Of a stretch of DNA of 42,071 nt, positions 41,665 through 42,071 are shown in pieces. The position numbers and the translations under genes were made by a program. A model generated the notes under the pieces. The model made no database searches. It was not told the origin of the DNA and saw only the letters and a list, made by a program, of their open reading frames with translations. Source of the DNA: Aquibacillus halophilus (lineage in GTDB: Bacteria > Bacillota > Bacilli > Bacillales > Amphibacillaceae); assembly GCF_009649745.1 (NCBI RefSeq), contig NZ_WJNG01000021.1, positions 1 through 42,071 of the forward strand, in the 5' to 3' direction. Within the stretch, counting starts at the first letter, position 1; every line of letters starts with the position of its first letter.

Positions 41665-41689
41665 ATGTTGATTTGCGCTCCGGGCAGTC
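41665..41689 (-). repeat. Family A repeat, stub A4
   Basis: Twenty-five bases identical to the left edge of A3 (TATGTTGATTTGCGCTCCGG then GCAGT), after which the repeat is lost. The left flank is similar to the complement of the sequence right of A2. Confidence 0.8.
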
Positions 41690-41849
41690 ATCATCATATC
41701 TGCAACAATTATAAAAGGGAGACAGATAAGATCAAAACTAGCGTAGTTTAGTTCAACAAATTTTAATAGCTGTGATTTCAAGAGTGGGAAATTCTCTCAA
41801 CATACAGTACGACTTTTCCCTCAATAATCAGAACACCCCTAACAGTGCA

Positions 41850-41935
41850 GGCAGAATACGTAGACTCCTATGGGAACAGCGCGTGTCCGAAGACCCCGGA
41901 AGAATCGCTTTTTGATTCTGAGGAGGCTGAGGCCC
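41850..41935 (+). repeat. Family B repeat, truncated copy B4
   Basis: Matches B3 from GGCAGAATAC through GGAGGCTGAGGCCC, then stops, so the right terminal arm and CCCATGG strand are missing. The GAATC-loop-GATTC hairpin is intact. It points away from A4, as B3 does from A3. Confidence 0.88.
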
Positions 41936-42071
41936 AATGTCATCAAGGTAGTCTTACAAATTATGGTAGTTAATTAGTTATTATTATTCTGAATTAGGCT
42001 GAAAAGCACTTGACTTTTCAAAAGCACCCCAATAATCGTTTTGAACACTACTTTTTAGGTGTATCAAAATG

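Larger units (their letters stand above)
41546..42071. other. Gene-free right edge with decayed paired repeats
   Basis: No credible ORF to the end of the window. It contains stub A4, a spacer homologous to that of locus 2 and the truncated repeat B4. Confidence 0.7.

Overview
This window is low-GC, AT-biased chromosomal DNA from an endospore-forming member of the Bacillaceae. Gene content and protein sequences resemble Bacillus subtilis homologues throughout. Acidic proteins and a compatible-solute uptake locus suggest a salt-tolerant lineage such as Oceanobacillus or Virgibacillus, but that genus-level placement is inference. There are no rRNAs, tRNAs, transposases, phage genes or CRISPR arrays. 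Sporulation markers are a YhcN-type lipoprotein, a tricistronic germinant receptor operon, CotW/CotX coat proteins and YhbH.

Layout. 1-446: repeat debris. 447-5484 (minus): a 52-aa orphan, an M20 dipeptidase, then the operon yrrT-luxS-mccA-mccB, which converts the S-adenosylhomocysteine/S-ribosylhomocysteine branch into homocysteine, cystathionine and cysteine. 5662-9570: a spore lipoprotein, a small unknown gene, a GNAT-nitrilase fusion (YhcX) and a Gfo/Idh/MocA oxidoreductase. 9571-10270: paired repeats. 10271-12064: rsgI, sigI and a short upstream ORF. 12275-16910: a membrane-anchored trypsin-like protease and the heterodimeric multidrug ABC exporter BmrC/BmrD (YheI/YheH). 16911-17701: the exporter's elaborate leader. 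17817-22385 (plus): beta-carbonic anhydrase and a gerA-type operon. 22440-28102 (minus): aldo/keto reductase, OpuA-type ATPase and permease, and two paralogous substrate-binding lipoproteins. 28431-33809: a small membrane protein, a YczE-like protein, a stand-alone MurG paralogue, a MATE exporter, a second paired-repeat locus and a Yip1 protein. 33977-41545: aldehyde dehydrogenase, CNT nucleoside transporter, lipoprotein, ROK kinase, cotW-cotX, yhbH and a CBO0543-type membrane protein. 41546-42071: a third, decaying paired-repeat locus.

The two most interesting things are these. (1) The bmrCD leader has a near-consensus promoter, a 26-codon leader ORF whose 3' half can pair perfectly (10 nt) with the 5' arm of an intrinsic terminator, and a second strong terminator. 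These are followed by two successive [short ORF - 29-nt gap - exporter start] units, the first of which carries only a 48-codon relic of bmrC. The duplication also fixes the true bmrC start as TTG. (2) Two families of about 110-bp repeats (A and B) have different sequences but share one skeleton: perfectly complementary ends, and an internal stem whose central base pairs differ between families while pairing is kept. At three loci an A and a B copy sit back to back in opposite orientation around a spacer that is partly shared, as if they were arms of one composite element.

Functions are assigned by recognising protein families and motifs by eye. No database search, folding calculation or alignment program was run.
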